Origin: Plantactinospora mayteni
GTDB lineage: Bacteria; Actinomycetota; Actinomycetes; Mycobacteriales; Micromonosporaceae
DNA length: 64,000 nucleotides
Direction of reading: 5' to 3'
Assembly (NCBI RefSeq): GCF_016862935.1
Contig: NZ_BONX01000019.1
Span: 1-64,000 of the forward strand
Below the pieces are notes generated by a model. The model did no database searches. It was not told the DNA's origin and worked only from the letters and a program-made list of their open reading frames with translations. Positions 62,149-64,000 of the stretch are shown one piece after another (position 1 is the first letter of the stretch; each line of letters begins with the position of its first letter). The position numbers were made by a program, and so were the translations under genes.

Positions 62149-62160
62149 GCAAGTACTTGC
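62149..62160. promoter_or_regulatory. LacI-type operator near its own gene
   Basis: GCAAGTACTTGC is a perfect 12-bp palindrome 43 bp upstream of the lacI-type ATG, with a further GCAAG on the minus strand at 62138-62134. It suits autoregulation. Confidence 0.5.
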
Positions 62161-62247
62161 AGAGCCGCCCGGCGTGCGGCTGGCCCGATGGTTAGCCAAC
62201 TTCACGGGCCGAATCGACCCGTCCAGATGACGGTTGGGCGGCGGTTG

Positions 62248-62298
62248 TTGCAAGGAGGTTTGCAAGGGGTTTCGTAATCGGCAACTCCTTGCTACTGT
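62248..62298 (+). promoter_or_regulatory. Promoter and operator half-sites of the binding-protein gene
   Basis: TTGCAAGG occurs at 62248-62255 and 62260-62267, with inverted CCTTGC at 62287-62292. They overlap a promoter candidate with -35 TTTCGT (62270-62275) and -10 TACTGT (62293-62298), spaced 17 bp. The half-sites share the GCAAG core of the palindrome near the repressor gene. Confidence 0.5.
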
Positions 62299-62334
62299 CC
62301 CGCCGATACCCGGCCGGCAGACTAGGAGCGCTAG

Positions 62335-63639
62335 ATGCGTCGCACAGCCAGAGGGATCGTCGTACTCGCCTGCACGACCCTTGCTCTGACGCTCGCCGCC
62401 TGTGGCGGCGAGGACGACAAGTCGGGGGAGTCGGGGAGCAAGACCGATCCCGCAGCCCTGAAGGCGGACCTGACCTGGTGGGACACCTCGGACCCGAAGA
62501 ACGAGGGTCCGGCCTTCCAGGAACTCGTCGCGAAGTTCAACCAGACCTACCCGAACGTCAAAATCAACTATCAGTCGGTGCCGTTCGGCGAGGCACAGAA
62601 CAAGTTCAAGACCGCGGCCCAGGCCAAGACCGGTGCCCCGGACATCCTGCGGGCCGAGGTGGCCTGGGTGCCGGAGTTCGCCTCCCTCGGCTACCTCTAC
62701 GCCCTCGACGGCTCGGAGCTGACCAGCGACGAGTCCGACTTCCTCGCCACGCCGCTCTCGGCCGACAAGTACGACGGCAAGACGTACGGCGTGCCGCAGG
62801 TGACCGACTCGCTGGCCCTGCTCTACAACAAGGAACTGCTGACCAAGGCCGGTATCGGCACCGCACCGGCGACCTGGGCCGACCTGAAGACCGCCGCGCT
62901 GGCGGTCAAGCAGAAGACCGGTGTGGACGGCGTCTACGTCAACCCGGCCGGCTACTTCATGCTGCCCTTCATGTATGGCGAGGGCGGTGACCTGGTCGAC
63001 TCCCAGGCCAAGAAGATCGTCGTCAACTCCGCGCAGAACGTCGCGGGGCTGAACGTCGCCAAGGACCTCATCGCCAGCGGTGCCGCGCCGAAGCCGGCCG
63101 CCAACGACGCGTACGGCACGATGATGACCCTCTTCAAGGAGAAGAAGGTCGCGATGATCGTCAACGGGCCGTGGGAGGTCAACAACATCAAGAACGCGCC
63201 GACCTTCGGCGGCCTGGAGAACCTCGGCATCGCACCGGTCCCGGCCGGCTCGGCCAAGGCCGGTGCGCCGGTCGGCGGGCACAACTACGTGGTCTGGTCC
63301 GGCATGCCGCAGGAGAAGGTCGAGGCGGCGATCGCGTTCGTCAAGTTCATGAGTTCGGCGGAGTCGCAGGGCTTCCTCGCCGACAAGCTCGGCCTGCTGC
63401 CGACCCGCAAGTCGGCGTACGACCTCGACACGGTGAAGAACAACCCGGTCATCTCGGCGTTCCGGCCGGTGGTCGAGTCGGCGGTGCCGCGGCCGTGGAT
63501 CCCCGAGGGCGGCCAGTTCTTCGGCCCGCTCGACCAGTTGGCCACCCAGGTCCTGGTGCAGAACAAGGACCCGAAGGCGGCGCTGGACGAGGTCGCCGGC
63601 AAGTACAAGTCCGAGGTCGTACCGTCGTACGGCATGTGA
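62335..63639 (+). CDS. malE: Sugar-binding lipoprotein, MalE/SBP family 1
   Basis: The 434-residue exported lipoprotein has lipobox LTLAAC (Cys near residue 23), an acidic/Ser linker and a family 1 solute-binding fold. Motifs include LTWWDTSDPKNEGPAFQELVAKFNQTYPNVKINYQSVPF near residue 48, APDILRAEVAWVPEFASLGYLYAL and AMIVNGPWEVNNIK. Aromatic residues in these motifs fit maltodextrin binding. ATG 62335 has an AGGAGCG site. The neighbouring glucosidase and LacI point to alpha-glucosides as ligand. Confidence 0.9.
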   Translation: MRRTARGIVVLACTTLALTLAACGGEDDKSGESGSKTDPAALKADLTWWDTSDPKNEGPAFQELVAKFNQTYPNVKINYQSVPFGEAQNKFKTAAQAKTGAPDILRAEVAWVPEFASLGYLYALDGSELTSDESDFLATPLSADKYDGKTYGVPQVTDSLALLYNKELLTKAGIGTAPATWADLKTAALAVKQKTGVDGVYVNPAGYFMLPFMYGEGGDLVDSQAKKIVVNSAQNVAGLNVAKDLIASGAAPKPAANDAYGTMMTLFKEKKVAMIVNGPWEVNNIKNAPTFGGLENLGIAPVPAGSAKAGAPVGGHNYVVWSGMPQEKVEAAIAFVKFMSSAESQGFLADKLGLLPTRKSAYDLDTVKNNPVISAFRPVVESAVPRPWIPEGGQFFGPLDQLATQVLVQNKDPKAALDEVAGKYKSEVVPSYGM

Positions 63640-63651
63640 TCCGTTCATCGG

Positions 63652-63669
63652 CGCCGGCCCCGGCCGGCG
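63652..63669 (+). terminator. Hairpin between malE-like and permease genes
   Basis: CGCCGGCC-CC-GGCCGGCG is a perfect 8-bp hairpin 13 bp after the binding-protein stop and before the permease gene. It has no U-run and probably lowers permease expression relative to the binding protein. Confidence 0.5.
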
Positions 63670-63745
63670 TTCCCGTCCGGCACCTGGCGGGGCCGACCGG
63701 CGCTGGCCGGCGGCCCTGCCGGGCTCCCTTCCTGGAGCGCTGCTG

Positions 63746-64000
63746 ATGACCACCGTGACCGCCGGCCCGGCGCCGGCGCCCGCGCCGCCCGGACGCCGGC
63801 CCGCCGGTCCGTCCCGGTTGCGCCGAAGCTGGGACCGGCACTGGTACGCCTGGGCGATGGTGCTGCCCGTGGTGCTGGTGCTGGCGGTACTGATCTTCTA
63901 TCCGCTGGTCCGGGGCATCTGGCTCTCGCTGACCGACCTGACCGAGGCCAACCAGCTCGCCGAGGTCTGCACCAGGTCGATCACCGGTGGGGAGATCTGC
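63746..64000 (+). CDS. malF: Sugar ABC transporter permease, MalF type (partial)
   Basis: The first 85 codons are present before the window ends. After a Pro/Ala-rich cytosolic arm comes the first transmembrane helix (WAMVLPVVLVLAVLIFYPLVRGIWLSLTDL), the classic first helix of MalF/UgpA-like permeases. An outer loop starting TEANQLAEVC follows. ATG 63746 has a GGAGCG site. It continues to the right. Confidence 0.85.
   Translation, partial: MTTVTAGPAPAPAPPGRRPAGPSRLRRSWDRHWYAWAMVLPVVLVLAVLIFYPLVRGIWLSLTDLTEANQLAEVCTRSITGGEIC

Overview
This 64 kb window is GC-rich chromosomal DNA from an actinomycete, most likely Micromonosporaceae. The signs are the near-universal G/C third codon positions, many GTG starts, ATGA/TGATG gene overlaps, a DUF574 methyltransferase, ESX/WXG-like proteins and the conserved actinobacterial block metG - tatD - rsmA - ispE - ABC-F - tRNA-Gln - glmU - prs - rplY - pth. 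The genus is inferred, not proven.

Layout. 1-255: the 5' end of a proline/alanine-rich protein on the minus strand. 476-5878: metG, a DUF574 methyltransferase, an unrecognised 428-aa protein and tatD. 5978-16300: a peptide-use cassette inserted into the conserved block, with an Lrp-type regulator, S33-like hydrolase, M24 protein, oppC, oppB, oppA and M19 dipeptidase on the minus strand, and divergent oppD-oppF. 16553-20380: rsmA, a 39-codon small gene coupled to ispE, and an ABC-F ATPase. 20646-24551: two tandem DUF4383 membrane proteins, a desaturase-TetR operon and an HTH/LAGLIDADG-like protein. 24565-28998: tRNA-Gln(UUG), glmU, prs, rplY and pth. 29097-32411: cysQ-cysD-cysN. 32495-34584: two membrane-anchored exported proteins, one with a vWA domain, followed by a scar of cysN.

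34945-49657 is the accessory region. It looks like the two ends of a type 2 BREX locus, with a PglW-like NERD/kinase protein on the left and BrxD and BrxHI on the right. The expected pglX-pglY-pglZ core between them is absent. In its place is a minus-strand block: a DUF262 protein, two ESX-like proteins, a DUF3558-like lipoprotein and a Rid-family protein. A short in-frame remnant that stops in the brxD start codon may be the last ~34 residues of pglZ. More ESX-like genes and a YbaB-like protein lie to the right. This is the best candidate for a new or rewired defence arrangement.

49681-58988 returns to chromosomal genes: galK-galE, a CorC-like CBS protein, an ECF sigma factor overlapping a membrane-anchored BNR protein, trpS, a 2H phosphoesterase, a YihY-like membrane protein and a small acidic protein. 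59109-64000 is an alpha-glucoside locus: GH13 glucosidase, LacI regulator, binding lipoprotein and the start of a permease.

Three families of short intergenic repeats recur in the window. They are a 53-bp hairpin (3341, 16399), a ~64-bp palindrome at convergent gene ends (5909, 59012), and a start-codon-containing repeat that creates chains of overlapping mini-ORFs (30059-30210 and, as an 80-bp tandem duplication, 60753-60920).
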